Below the pieces are notes generated by a model that did no database searches, was not told the origin of the DNA, and worked only from the letters and a program-made list of their open reading frames with translations. Below are positions 52,515 through 60,290 of a DNA stretch of 64,000 nt, one piece after another (the first letter of the stretch is position 1; every line of letters begins with the position of its first letter). The DNA is taken from the NCBI RefSeq assembly GCF_001969385.1, contig NZ_CP014801.1:1-64000 (forward strand). Direction: 5' to 3'. The stretch is from Salipiger profundus (GTDB taxonomy: Bacteria > Pseudomonadota > Alphaproteobacteria > Rhodobacterales > Rhodobacteraceae). A program made the translations under genes and the position numbers.

Positions 52515-53578
52515 GCGCGCGGCGCAGCATCGCAGACCTCTCGGCCGATCTGGCAGACCGTGCCGAGAGTTTCTGCCGCCAGTATTTCCCCGAAGGACGC
52601 AAGCAGGGCAATTATTGGCAAGTCGGCGACACCTCGGGCGCCAAGGGTCAGAGCCTTGCCATCCGTCTTCAAGCTCAAGGTGGGCGCAAGGCCGGGTCCT
52701 GGCAAGATTTCGCGACGGGTGAATACGGCGACTTGATCGACCTGCTGCATGAACGGCTTGGGTCGGTCACGCTCAAAGAGACGCTGAGGGAGGCCCGGTC
52801 TTTCCTCGGCGAGGCCCCCTGCCCTGTCGTACCTCGTGAAACCCAAAGGGCTGAGCGCCCGGATGCAGCCCCCAGCAAACGCATCGCTCAGGCACGCAAA
52901 CTCTTTGCCGCAGGCAAGCCGGTGCTTGGCACCTTGGCCGCCACCTATCTGCAGGGGCGCGGGATAACACGGCTTGGACCTGCCCTGCGCTATCACCCCC
53001 GGGTTTTTTTGTGGCAAGGCGAGGACGACTCCGATCTGCCGCAAAAGGCCCCTGCCCTGCTCGCGAAGATCACTGACGATCGGGGCCAGATCACCGGATG
53101 CGCAAGGGTCTATCTCGACCCGTCCACCGGCGGTCTGGCCGCGATCGAGAGCCCGAAACGGATCCTCGGGCAGCTTCACGGCCATGCCATCCGCTTCTGG
53201 TCCGGCTCACCTCGCAGCGATCTCATCGTCGGCGAAGGGCTCGAGAACACCCTCTCGGTTGGCACCGCTCTCCCGGAGTTCGATCTCGCCTCCTGTCTCA
53301 CCGCCACCCATCTCGGGCTCTTCATCCCGCCACCGGGGGTCAAGCGCATTTGGATCGCGCGGGATAACGATGAAGCTGGCCGTAACGCATCCATGAGATT
53401 GCGTAACCAGCTGGAATCGCTAGATATTGCCTGTGGTGAACTCGTGTCGACCATGGGGGATTTCAACGACGATTTGCGGGCATTTTGCCAAAGATGCGCT
53501 GCGCCTGTCCCTGCTCAAGGCCATGAAGGCGCAAGGTCTGGAGATCGAGGACGGGTGAGCGCCTGTCTCCACTCGTGA
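52511..53578 (+). CDS. Toprim-domain plasmid primase-like protein, frameshifted tail
   Basis: The ATG at 52511 overlaps the helicase stop. The 355-aa product has an N-terminal domain (ESFCRQYFPEGRKQGNYWQV, GSWQDFATGEYGDLIDLLHE), a middle part (TYLQGRGITRLGPALRYHPR) and a Toprim domain (LIVGEGLENTLSVGTALPEF, RIWIARDNDEAGRNASMRL) with the Glu and DxD-like metal ligands. It resembles DUF7146/Toprim proteins that may prime or process DNA. Near 53483-53486 one extra T shifts the frame. Without it the tail would read AKDALRLSLLKAMKAQGLEI and stop at 53556-53558, a much more typical ending. Confidence 0.82.
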   Translation: MSARRSIADLSADLADRAESFCRQYFPEGRKQGNYWQVGDTSGAKGQSLAIRLQAQGGRKAGSWQDFATGEYGDLIDLLHERLGSVTLKETLREARSFLGEAPCPVVPRETQRAERPDAAPSKRIAQARKLFAAGKPVLGTLAATYLQGRGITRLGPALRYHPRVFLWQGEDDSDLPQKAPALLAKITDDRGQITGCARVYLDPSTGGLAAIESPKRILGQLHGHAIRFWSGSPRSDLIVGEGLENTLSVGTALPEFDLASCLTATHLGLFIPPPGVKRIWIARDNDEAGRNASMRLRNQLESLDIACGELVSTMGDFNDDLRAFCQRCAAPVPAQGHEGARSGDRGRVSACLHS

Positions 53579-53858
53579 TGGCTGAGGGGGCAAAGGTTCC
53601 GCGGGCTCGATCTGATCCCGTTTGGATAAGGGGAGCGATGGACCAGCGGGTCGGGGCTGAGCGCCCCTCGCCCGGGCAGCAATGCGCCCGCTACCCGGAA
53701 AATTCCCCTGCCCCTTCGGGTCATTCCTCGCGGGACCAATTTTCCGGTCCGGGTCACATTCTCCGCTTCGCTCCGATCCTGACGGATGCGGCCCGGTCGC
53801 CGCCGGTCCTGACATCGCCCCATCCAAATCGGGTCAGATCAATCAGAGGAACCAGACC
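53579..53858. other. Leader of the DUF2493 gene, with leader repeat copy 2
   Basis: No gene is visible in these 280 bases. The 15-nt repeat CTCCGCTTCGCTCCG lies at 53761-53775, identical to the copy at 1323-1337. GGTCATTCCTCGCGGGACC-like inverted repeats suggest a structured leader. Confidence 0.4.
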
Positions 53859-54770
53859 ATGCCCCATCAGACAGACATCCAAGAGGAAACCGGCGTGACC
53901 TCCGCCATCCTCGACCACTTGACACTTCATGGCGCAACGCCCGGGCCCGGCGACACCGATCATCGCCCCCTGCCCCAACCCGATGAGGTTGAGCTCGCGA
54001 TGGCGACGCTTTTTGAGACCACCATCGGCCTCCTCACGGGCAGCCAGTTGGAAGACACTCTCGAAGAGATGCTCTGGTCCCTGACCTCGATTTTCCATCG
54101 CCGGCTCACCCATATCCAGAAGCTTCTCGATGACAACGAATTCGAGGTCCGGGAAAGCCTCGCTATCCAGGACGGCTCCGAGGTCGCCTCGGTCGAACTC
54201 GAGCGCCTCCAGATGATCGGGTTGAAGCTCTGGGACCATCGTGACGCCTTCGAGCAGATGCGCGATCTGGCCGTGGACCACTTCTCGGCTGCCACCGGCT
54301 CGCCTTGGCTGCCCCGTACCGGGTCCAAGGTCTCGCATCGCGGCCTCACCTCCGCCGTGGTGGACAGCCGGGCCTATCTTTCGGCCAAGCGCCGCAAGGA
54401 GACAGAAGTGCATTGCCCCGAAGGCACGCGGATCGCTTTTTCAGGCGGGGACTATCAGGCTTACGATCTGATCTGGTCCGTCCTCGATGCCACCCACGCG
54501 AAATACCCCGACATGGTGCTTCTGCACCGCGGCACGCCCAAAGGTGCCGAGATGATCGCCGCCCGCTGGGCAGATACGCGCGGTGTCACTCAGGTGGTTT
54601 TCAAACCCGACTGGAAGAGCCACGGCAAGGCCGCTCCCTTCAAGCGCAACGACAAGATGCTCGAGACCATGCCCCAAGGGCTGATCGCCACCCCCGGTTC
54701 GGGCATCACCGAGAACATCGTCGACAAGGCCCGCAAGCTCGGGATCCGGATCAAGAGGATTGGGGCTTAG
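53859..54770 (+). CDS. DUF2493 (SLOG/YspA-like) protein
   Basis: The ATG at 53859 has AGAGGA upstream. The 303-aa protein has a helical N-terminal region (VELAMATLFETTIGLLTGSQ, FEQMRDLAVDHFSA) and a C-terminal SLOG domain: RIAFSGGDYQAYDLIWSVLD, MVLLHRGTPKGAEMIAARWA, VVFKPDWKSHGKAAPFKRND, IATPGSGITENIVDKARKLG. The SGG and PGSG loops are the likely nucleotide-ligand site. The family is common on plasmids of Rhodobacteraceae and Rhizobiales, with no known function. A diverged paralogue ends at 305. Confidence 0.88.
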   Translation: MPHQTDIQEETGVTSAILDHLTLHGATPGPGDTDHRPLPQPDEVELAMATLFETTIGLLTGSQLEDTLEEMLWSLTSIFHRRLTHIQKLLDDNEFEVRESLAIQDGSEVASVELERLQMIGLKLWDHRDAFEQMRDLAVDHFSAATGSPWLPRTGSKVSHRGLTSAVVDSRAYLSAKRRKETEVHCPEGTRIAFSGGDYQAYDLIWSVLDATHAKYPDMVLLHRGTPKGAEMIAARWADTRGVTQVVFKPDWKSHGKAAPFKRNDKMLETMPQGLIATPGSGITENIVDKARKLGIRIKRIGA

Positions 54771-54778
54771 GCCCCGGT

Positions 54779-55072
54779 TCACGTGCCGCGTAATAGATCC
54801 TGCACGACAGAAGGCTTCTTTGCGATCAGTGCCAGCAGAACCTGTGCCGGGCCTGTCGGGTGTCGGCGCCCGTGTTCCCAGTTCAGCAGCGTGCCTTTCG
54901 CGACGCCAATGCTCCTGGCGAACTCCGCCTGGGACAGGCCAGTCCGTTGCCGAACTTCGGCGACATCGACCTCAGCAACGGAAACTTCATGGACCTTCGC
55001 GCCGGCCACGTCGCCATCTGCGAAGGCCAGCGCCTCTTCCAGCCCCTTGGTGATGGATTCGAATGCACTCAT
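54779..55072 (-). CDS. HTH antitoxin of a RelE/HigB-type pair
   Basis: The 97-aa protein has an acidic lead (SITKGLEEALAFADGDVAGA) and a C-terminal XRE helix-turn-helix (VRQRTGLSQAEFARSIGVAK, GTLLNWEHGRRHPTGPAQVL). This is the layout of antitoxins encoded after their toxin. It overlaps the toxin gene by four bases (ATGA). It should repress the pair and neutralise the toxin. Confidence 0.88.
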   Translation of the reverse strand: MSAFESITKGLEEALAFADGDVAGAKVHEVSVAEVDVAEVRQRTGLSQAEFARSIGVAKGTLLNWEHGRRHPTGPAQVLLALIAKKPSVVQDLLRGT

Positions 55073-55410
55073 GTTGCGTCTCCATATTTCGCGACAAGCG
55101 CCTTGCTCATCTCTACTGCCGCGGCCTGTTCGGTCTTTGACAGGTTGGCTTTCTCATTCTTGGCAAAGACCGTAATCAGGAAAATCGGCATATGGGTCCC
55201 GCCAAAGGCATACACCGTCCTGAAGCCGCCGCTTTTTCCGCCCCCCTCTCTCGGGATGCGGACCTTTCGCAATCCGCCACCAAGAGAGATGCCCGCTTGC
55301 GGATTGGCGGCAATGAAGCTGATCGCAGCCTCGCGCTCCTGGTCCGACATGATGGCCTTGGCGCGCCTCTGAAATTCGGGCAGTTCGACCACTGTTTGCA
55401 ATCGTGTCAT
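55069..55410 (-). CDS. RelE/HigB-like toxin
   Basis: The ATG at 55410 gives 113 aa; one at 55422 would add four residues. The protein shows VVELPEFQRRAKAIMSDQER, EAAISFIAANPQAGISLGGG, LRKVRIPREGGGKSGGFRTV and HMPIFLITVFAKNEKANLSK, the motif order of RelE-type ribosome-dependent mRNA interferases of the HigB2 branch. Toxin-first order with the antitoxin downstream fits that branch. The pair lies beside the replication module and would stabilise the plasmid. Confidence 0.88.
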   Translation of the reverse strand: MTRLQTVVELPEFQRRAKAIMSDQEREAAISFIAANPQAGISLGGGLRKVRIPREGGGKSGGFRTVYAFGGTHMPIFLITVFAKNEKANLSKTEQAAAVEMSKALVAKYGDAT

Positions 55411-56050
55411 CGTCAGTTCCATATAGGTTTTCGCGGCGTATGTGTCAATGACGTATAGTATGCGCACTGGAAGGGCAAGTTGGCAACTGATGCCGGAGCT
55501 AGGCAGCAGTATGCTCTGTCCGTTGGTAGCGGCGGTCCTTGACCAAATATCTTTTCGCATGTTCTGACCGAACCAACTAGCCGGGCTGTCATTTAGGACT
55601 ATTGGATGGTTGCGGTGTCTCGCGGCGACCCGGCCTTTCGTTCCACGCTCTGTTCGCCTGGAGCACTCCTCCGCATCGTGGCGCTTCAGCAAAGACAATC
55701 GGCGCGGTAGTGATCCTGGGGGATGCGGTATTGACATCTGCTCTGTGTCTTACCTCCGGTGAGTTCGAAGGGAGCCATGGCCCTCGCGGCATCTCCATCG
55801 TTTTTTCACCCTGGTTCCTTCGCGGCTACTGCACTTCTCCGGTTGTCTGAGTTGCATGACATGCTGGTCGCAGCTGTCGTCCCGTCCACAAAGGTTGTCA
55901 CCGATCTTTTTCCCCTGACCCTGCGGGTCATTCCGCGCGCAGCAAAAAGACCGGCGCCTGCCCCTCTCCGCTACGCTTCGCCTTCGGTGTGGCCGGGCCT
56001 TGGCCAGCTGCAAGGTGACCATCATTGCAACGCAAACAAGGAGAAGAGCA
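55411..56050. other. Non-coding interval before DUF736
   Basis: No frame in these 640 bases has a ribosome binding site, a domain or a steady codon bias. A degenerate copy of the leader repeat (CTCCGCTACGCTTCG) is at 55966-55980. The interval must contain the promoters of the toxin operon (minus) and of DUF736 (plus), but no clear boxes were found. Confidence 0.45.
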
Positions 56051-56389
56051 ATGACCACCAACTGCATCAAATTCACCAGCGCCGACATCGAAACCGCCAA
56101 GGGCATCGGCTCCATCTCGACCCTGACCTTCGACCTCGACATCATGGTCGAACCCGTCGCGAGCGCGAACCCGATGGCCCCCACGCACCGTGTCCTCGGC
56201 CGCTCCCCGCGCGGCAAGCTGGTCGAGTGCGGCGGCATCTGGAAGAAGCAGAACAAGGAGACCGGCGCCGACTACTACACGCTGACCATCCGCGACCACG
56301 GCTTCAACGCCAACCTCGGCAAGGCCGCGAACCAGGACGATCTGTCCCTGCAGGCCGTCATCCCCTGGCGGCCGAAAGACGCCGCGTGA
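56051..56389 (+). CDS. DUF736 family protein
   Basis: The ATG at 56051 has AAGGAGAAG upstream; a longer frame lacks this. The 112-aa protein contains KFTSADIETAKGIGSISTLT, HRVLGRSPRGKLVECGGIWK, KQNKETGADYYTLTIRDHGF and NANLGKAANQDDLSLQAVIP, which matches the small beta-barrel DUF736 proteins abundant on alphaproteobacterial plasmids and integrative elements. Their role is unknown, perhaps DNA binding. It stands alone just before the repABC module. Confidence 0.82.
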   Translation: MTTNCIKFTSADIETAKGIGSISTLTFDLDIMVEPVASANPMAPTHRVLGRSPRGKLVECGGIWKKQNKETGADYYTLTIRDHGFNANLGKAANQDDLSLQAVIPWRPKDAA

Positions 56390-56424
56390 GCGAAGGGTTG
56401 GCAGGGGTTCGCCTCTGCCAAACC

Positions 56425-56440
56425 GTTTACAGTTGTAAAC
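56425..56440. promoter_or_regulatory. parS: parS site 1, upstream of repA
   Basis: GTTTACAGTTGTAAAC is a 16-bp palindrome with one central mismatch to the repABC parS consensus GTTNNCNGCNGNNAAC. It lies 149 bases before repA, where RepB binding could also tune repABC transcription. Confidence 0.85.
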
Positions 56441-56588
56441 TCCAGGGCAAGCGCGAACCGCGCATGTAGTCTCTTCCTGCTTCAATAGACACTATATAGA
56501 GGAAAAATCTTGACTTAGCGTCGTGAATCACTGCTCTTATTCTCAAGTGGCGCGAAAAAGGCCACATTTTCGATTTTGGGGCAACTAG

Positions 56589-57773
56589 ATGATTCCTGTG
56601 ACACCACTGGCAAGCGAGAAGCCTTCAGCGCTCGCGACAGATATTTCCGAGCGGTTGAACGCTGCCATCCGGGAACACCTCCTCTCTGCTTTTGCCCCAG
56701 ATAGCACCAAGACGCTACGGTCTTTTTCTGCGCCTGAGGCGGCAGAACTTCTTGGGGTCTCCGGTCAGTTCATGCGAAAGGTGCACTCAGAGGGAACGAT
56801 CTCAGAGCCCGAGGATGTTCGTGGAGGGCGGCGCTATTACACGGCGCAAGAGATTTGGGATGCACGCGAGATCCTAGAGAAGTCATCACGCAAGAAAGGA
56901 CGGTATCTGCCGCGTCGGTCTGGTGATGAGAAACTGCAAATATGGCAGTTGATGAACTTCAAGGGCGGCTCGAGCAAGAGCACCACGAGTATCCATCTTG
57001 CGCATTATTTCGCGCTACGCGGCTATCGAGTGTTGGTCGTTGACCTTGATCCTCAAGGATCACTCACGTCCATGTGTGGCATCAGCCCGGAAATCGAGTT
57101 TGATGGGCTGACTGTCTATGACGCGATCCGCTACGACGATCCGGTCAGCATGGCCGACGTCGTTGTTCCCACTTACTTCCCGGGGCTTTCAATTGCGCCG
57201 TCGCGACTCATGCTGTCTGAGTTCGAGACTGAATCTGCAGTTCATTCGAACCCCGACCAGCCGTTCTTTACGCGGATCCGAAATGCATTGTCCCAAGTTG
57301 AGGATGATTTCGACCTTGTCTTGATGGACAGTCCGCCCCAGTTGGGCTTCTTGACAATCGCTGGAATGGCCGCAGCGAGTTCTCTGATTGTACCTCTAAC
57401 TCCCTCGATGTTGGACGTTTCGTCGACCGCTCAGTTCCTCGAACTCGCCGGGGCCTACATGGGGGTAATCGAGGATGCAGGCGCGACGCTGCAGTATGAT
57501 CACTTCAAATTCCTGATCACTCGGGATGAGCCGACGGATGTTCCCTCACAGCAGCTGACCTCGTTTATGCGTGCGCTTTTCCAAGACCGCGTCATGTCTG
57601 CGACCGCTCTCAAGAGCACTGCAATCAGTGACGCGACCATGCTCAAGCAGTCCATCTATGAGGTTGTGCGCTCGGAAATGACCCGAGCGACCTACGATCG
57701 TGCGAAAGGCTCGATGGATGCTGTGGGACAGGAAGTGGAAGTCATGATCCACCAATCATGGGGGCGTAAGTAA
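56589..57773 (+). CDS. repA: RepA, ParA-type partition ATPase of repABC
   Basis: The 394-aa protein has an N-terminal helix-turn-helix (SAPEAAELLGVSGQFMRKVH) and a ParA ATPase domain: MNFKGGSSKSTTSIHLAHYF (deviant Walker A), RVLVVDLDPQGSLTSMCGIS, and FDLVLMDSPPQLGFLTIAGM. It drives segregation with RepB and parS and represses its own operon through the HTH. The length is typical. Its stop shares one base with the repB start (TAATGG). Confidence 0.95.
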   Translation: MIPVTPLASEKPSALATDISERLNAAIREHLLSAFAPDSTKTLRSFSAPEAAELLGVSGQFMRKVHSEGTISEPEDVRGGRRYYTAQEIWDAREILEKSSRKKGRYLPRRSGDEKLQIWQLMNFKGGSSKSTTSIHLAHYFALRGYRVLVVDLDPQGSLTSMCGISPEIEFDGLTVYDAIRYDDPVSMADVVVPTYFPGLSIAPSRLMLSEFETESAVHSNPDQPFFTRIRNALSQVEDDFDLVLMDSPPQLGFLTIAGMAAASSLIVPLTPSMLDVSSTAQFLELAGAYMGVIEDAGATLQYDHFKFLITRDEPTDVPSQQLTSFMRALFQDRVMSATALKSTAISDATMLKQSIYEVVRSEMTRATYDRAKGSMDAVGQEVEVMIHQSWGRK

Positions 57774-58744
57774 TGGCTAGGAAATCCCTTCGAGATATGT
57801 CGGGCATCGCGAATACCATCGCGCGTTCCAGCAGCACTTCGGCCGAGAGGGTCCCCAAAACGAGCGCGCCTGCGTTAGGGGCTCTTCAGGGGTCACTTGT
57901 GTCTATCCGCGAGATCGATCCTGCTCTGATCGACGATTGGGGTCCCCAGGATCGGTTGGATGAGTTTACAGCTGTAAACGCCGAGGATGACGATGAGGGT
58001 TTTGAGGCGCTCAAGAACAGCATCCGTGAAGGCGGTCAACAGGTGCCAATCCTCGTTCGGCGCTCCAAAGCTGCCGAGGGGCGCTTCGAAGCGATTTATG
58101 GTCGCCGCAGATTGAAAGCTTGCCGGGAGCTCGGAATTAAAGTCCGTGCCAACGTTCAGGATGTCGATGACGCCACGGCCTTGTTGGCCAAAGGGCTGGA
58201 AAATGCGGCGCGTCGCAACCTCTCGTTTTATGAAAAGGCGCGCTTTGCTGAAGCTATCCAAGCCGCGGGGCACGAAAGCGCAACGGTACGCCAAGTTTTG
58301 AATCTGTCTGCATCAGGCCATTCGCACCTGACGAAGGTGACGCAGAATGTCCCGTCCAGAGTCGGAGACGTGATTGGTTCGGCACCCAAGTCCGGCCGGC
58401 CGAGATGGACGGACTTGGCCGAGCTGTTCCTCGAGCGGAAGCTCACCGAGAAGATCGCGCTCAAATTGCTGGCCAAAACTAGCACCTCATCGACGTCTGA
58501 TGAGCGGTTGGAAGCGCTGATCAAGGAAGCAAGCAAGCGCGGAACGAAAGTGTCCAGCGGTCCTCGTGAGATTACGCCGATGGATGGCGTTGTCATCAAA
58601 GCAAGCCGAGGGAGCGTGTCTCTTTCGGTGAAGAAGTCCGGCACAAGTGCCGAGTTCGCAAGCTGGCTTGAGAGCAACCTCGAGGACATCATCAAGAGAT
58701 CCTACACCGAGTTTACAGATGTAAACTCGGAGGGTGACAAGTGA
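57773..58744 (+). CDS. repB: RepB, ParB-type centromere-binding protein
   Basis: The 323-aa protein has the RepB/ParB N-terminal domain (LKNSIREGGQQVPILVRRSK, FEAIYGRRRLKACRELGIKV, GLENAARRNLSFYEKARFAE) and a helix-turn-helix (VRQVLNLSASGHSHLTKVTQ). It binds parS and loads the RepA system for plasmid segregation. Two parS palindromes lie inside its own coding sequence, at 57964 and 58711. Confidence 0.94.
   Translation: MARKSLRDMSGIANTIARSSSTSAERVPKTSAPALGALQGSLVSIREIDPALIDDWGPQDRLDEFTAVNAEDDDEGFEALKNSIREGGQQVPILVRRSKAAEGRFEAIYGRRRLKACRELGIKVRANVQDVDDATALLAKGLENAARRNLSFYEKARFAEAIQAAGHESATVRQVLNLSASGHSHLTKVTQNVPSRVGDVIGSAPKSGRPRWTDLAELFLERKLTEKIALKLLAKTSTSSTSDERLEALIKEASKRGTKVSSGPREITPMDGVVIKASRGSVSLSVKKSGTSAEFASWLESNLEDIIKRSYTEFTDVNSEGDK
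57964..57979. promoter_or_regulatory. parS: parS site 2, perfect consensus inside repB
   Basis: GTTTACAGCTGTAAAC is a perfect 16-bp palindrome matching every fixed position of the repABC parS consensus. It lies about 190 bases into repB, so the coding sequence must accommodate it (residues FTAVNA). Confidence 0.92.
58711..58726. promoter_or_regulatory. parS: parS site 3, at the 3' end of repB
   Basis: GTTTACAGATGTAAAC differs from site 2 at one central base. It lies within the last codons of repB, just before the region of the antisense RNA. Confidence 0.88.
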
Positions 58745-58771
58745 GGACGAGCAGAAAGGAGGAAAGGTAAA

Positions 58772-58836
58772 CAAAGAAAACCCCCGAAACCGAAGCTTCG
58801 AGGGCTGCTGCGCAGAGCGCAATTCTTAGATTAGAC
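58772..58836 (-). ncRNA. Antisense counter-transcribed RNA of repABC
   Basis: The repB-repC gap of repABC plasmids encodes a short antisense RNA that limits RepC synthesis. Here the minus strand has a terminator hairpin (CCCTCGAA with TTCGGGGG, loop about 8 bases, within 58781-58804) followed by TTTTCTTTG. With the promoter at 58843-58871 this predicts an RNA of about 60 nt. It would pair with the repBC leader and attenuate repC, controlling copy number and incompatibility. Confidence 0.8.
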
Positions 58837-58842
58837 ACCTAG

Positions 58843-58871
58843 AATCTAGCAGCCAGCGAATCGCCATACAA
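58843..58871 (-). promoter_or_regulatory. Promoter of the antisense RNA
   Basis: On the minus strand TTGTAT (58866-58871), a 17-bp spacer and TAGATT (58843-58848) form a good sigma-70-like promoter firing toward the terminator at 58781-58804. Confidence 0.65.
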
Positions 58872-58919
58872 GAGAAAACGCTTCTGAGCGAACGGGATTT
58901 CTTTGTCTGCTGACAAAGT

Positions 58920-60278
58920 ATGGAAAAATTCAGTGGTGCTCCGTCTGGAGCGACTGAGGCAGGCATGCCTCAGCACGAGAGAGGTATGTCCATCGCATGG
59001 CAGCCCTCCGGTTGGCGCAAAGCCTCAGCAGGTCTCGCTGCCGCAGAGCAGCTTGCCCAAGCCGGTGAACAGGTAGCTGTACCCAAAACACGGGCTTTCG
59101 TTGCCGTGAAGCGGGTTGGCGCATACATCGGCCTCAAGGCCGGAGACATGATGCTCCTCGACACGCTCGGGGCGTTTACCCAAGCCCAGGACTGGGAGGA
59201 GGGGCAACGCCCGATCGTCTGGGCGTCAAACGCCTATCTGATGGAGCAGACCGGGTTCTCGCTGTCCGCGCTCAAGCGCCATGCAAGACGGCTGGCCGAG
59301 ACCGGCGTGATCTCCTTTCAGGACAGCCCAAACGGCAAGCGCTGGGGCCGCAGGGACGCCGAGGGGCGCATCGTCGAGGCCTATGGCTTTGATTTGTCGC
59401 CGCTGTCGGCGCGTGTCGAGGAGTTCGAGGAGCTTCATGCCGAATTGCAGGCCGAACGCGAGCTCTGTCAGCGCCTGAAGCGCCAGATCACGGTGGCACG
59501 CAGGATGATCCGGGCGCGGATCGAGGCGGCCGTCAGCGGCGCGCTGCGCGGGCCCTGGAATCAATTCACAGCCCTTTTCGAGGAGCTTCTGGACCGGCTT
59601 CCGCGCCGCCATGAAGCCTCCGAGCAGCTTGCGCGGCTCTTGACTTGGTTCAGGGAGCTCCAAGAGCGTGTCGAGGCGGCCTTCCTCAAGGCAACAGAGG
59701 CTACTCTGCCTGTGGAAAACGCGTTTGAAACCAAGGAACAAGTTCCCGAAAAGACTCAAGAAATGAACCCCAGGGAGGTCATTTCCGACCCCCATATACT
59801 AATTACAAATCAACTTAATCCTGTAACCTGTAATTCCTCAGAAAATGAGGAAGTCGCGGCCATTGTGACCAATGCTCAGCCCGTAGATCAGGTTGATAGG
59901 GAGCTGGAAGAGTGGGTTGCCGAGGTGCGCAAGAAACGCGCTGCGCTGGATCTGCCTACGGTCATGCAGGCCTGTCCCGAATTCGCATCCTGGGCCCGCA
60001 ATATGGGCGGGTTCCTGAAAGATTGGGGTGATCTACACCGGGTTGCCGGGCAGCTCAGACCGATGATCGGGGTGTCCGAGCATGCCTGGAACGTGGCGCA
60101 GAATCGCTTGGGCAAACAGGTGGCGACAGCAGCGCTGGCGCTTGTCTTCGAGAAGCATTGCGCCGGCGAAGTTTCGTCGCCAGGGGGCTATCTGCGCGGC
60201 ATGGTCGAGAAGGCCGGGGCAGGGGAGCTGCATCTCGAGCGCAGCTTCTATGGCAGGCTCAGCGGGCAGGCGGCGTGA
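58920..60278 (+). CDS. repC: RepC replication initiator
   Basis: The 452-aa protein shows the RepC pattern: an N-terminal DNA-binding domain (RVGAYIGLKAGDMMLLDTLG, WASNAYLMEQTGFSLSALKR, HARRLAETGVISFQDSPNGK) and a C-terminal domain (ACPEFASWARNMGGFLKDWG, MIGVSEHAWNVAQNRLGKQV, GGYLRGMVEKAGAGELHLER). RepC opens the origin that lies inside its own gene. A start at 58920 is assumed, and an ATG at 58965 or 58986 is also possible. Translation is expected to be controlled by the antisense RNA. Confidence 0.94.
   Translation: MEKFSGAPSGATEAGMPQHERGMSIAWQPSGWRKASAGLAAAEQLAQAGEQVAVPKTRAFVAVKRVGAYIGLKAGDMMLLDTLGAFTQAQDWEEGQRPIVWASNAYLMEQTGFSLSALKRHARRLAETGVISFQDSPNGKRWGRRDAEGRIVEAYGFDLSPLSARVEEFEELHAELQAERELCQRLKRQITVARRMIRARIEAAVSGALRGPWNQFTALFEELLDRLPRRHEASEQLARLLTWFRELQERVEAAFLKATEATLPVENAFETKEQVPEKTQEMNPREVISDPHILITNQLNPVTCNSSENEEVAAIVTNAQPVDQVDRELEEWVAEVRKKRAALDLPTVMQACPEFASWARNMGGFLKDWGDLHRVAGQLRPMIGVSEHAWNVAQNRLGKQVATAALALVFEKHCAGEVSSPGGYLRGMVEKAGAGELHLERSFYGRLSGQAA
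59790..59855. other. oriV: Candidate oriV, AT-rich segment inside repC
   Basis: A stretch of roughly 65 bases inside repC is strikingly AT-rich (CCCATATACTAATTACAAAT onward) in an otherwise GC-rich gene. It encodes a low-conservation linker between the two RepC domains. In studied repABC plasmids the origin maps to such an AT-rich part of repC. Confidence 0.7.
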
Positions 60279-60290
60279 TGGGGCAGGGTA

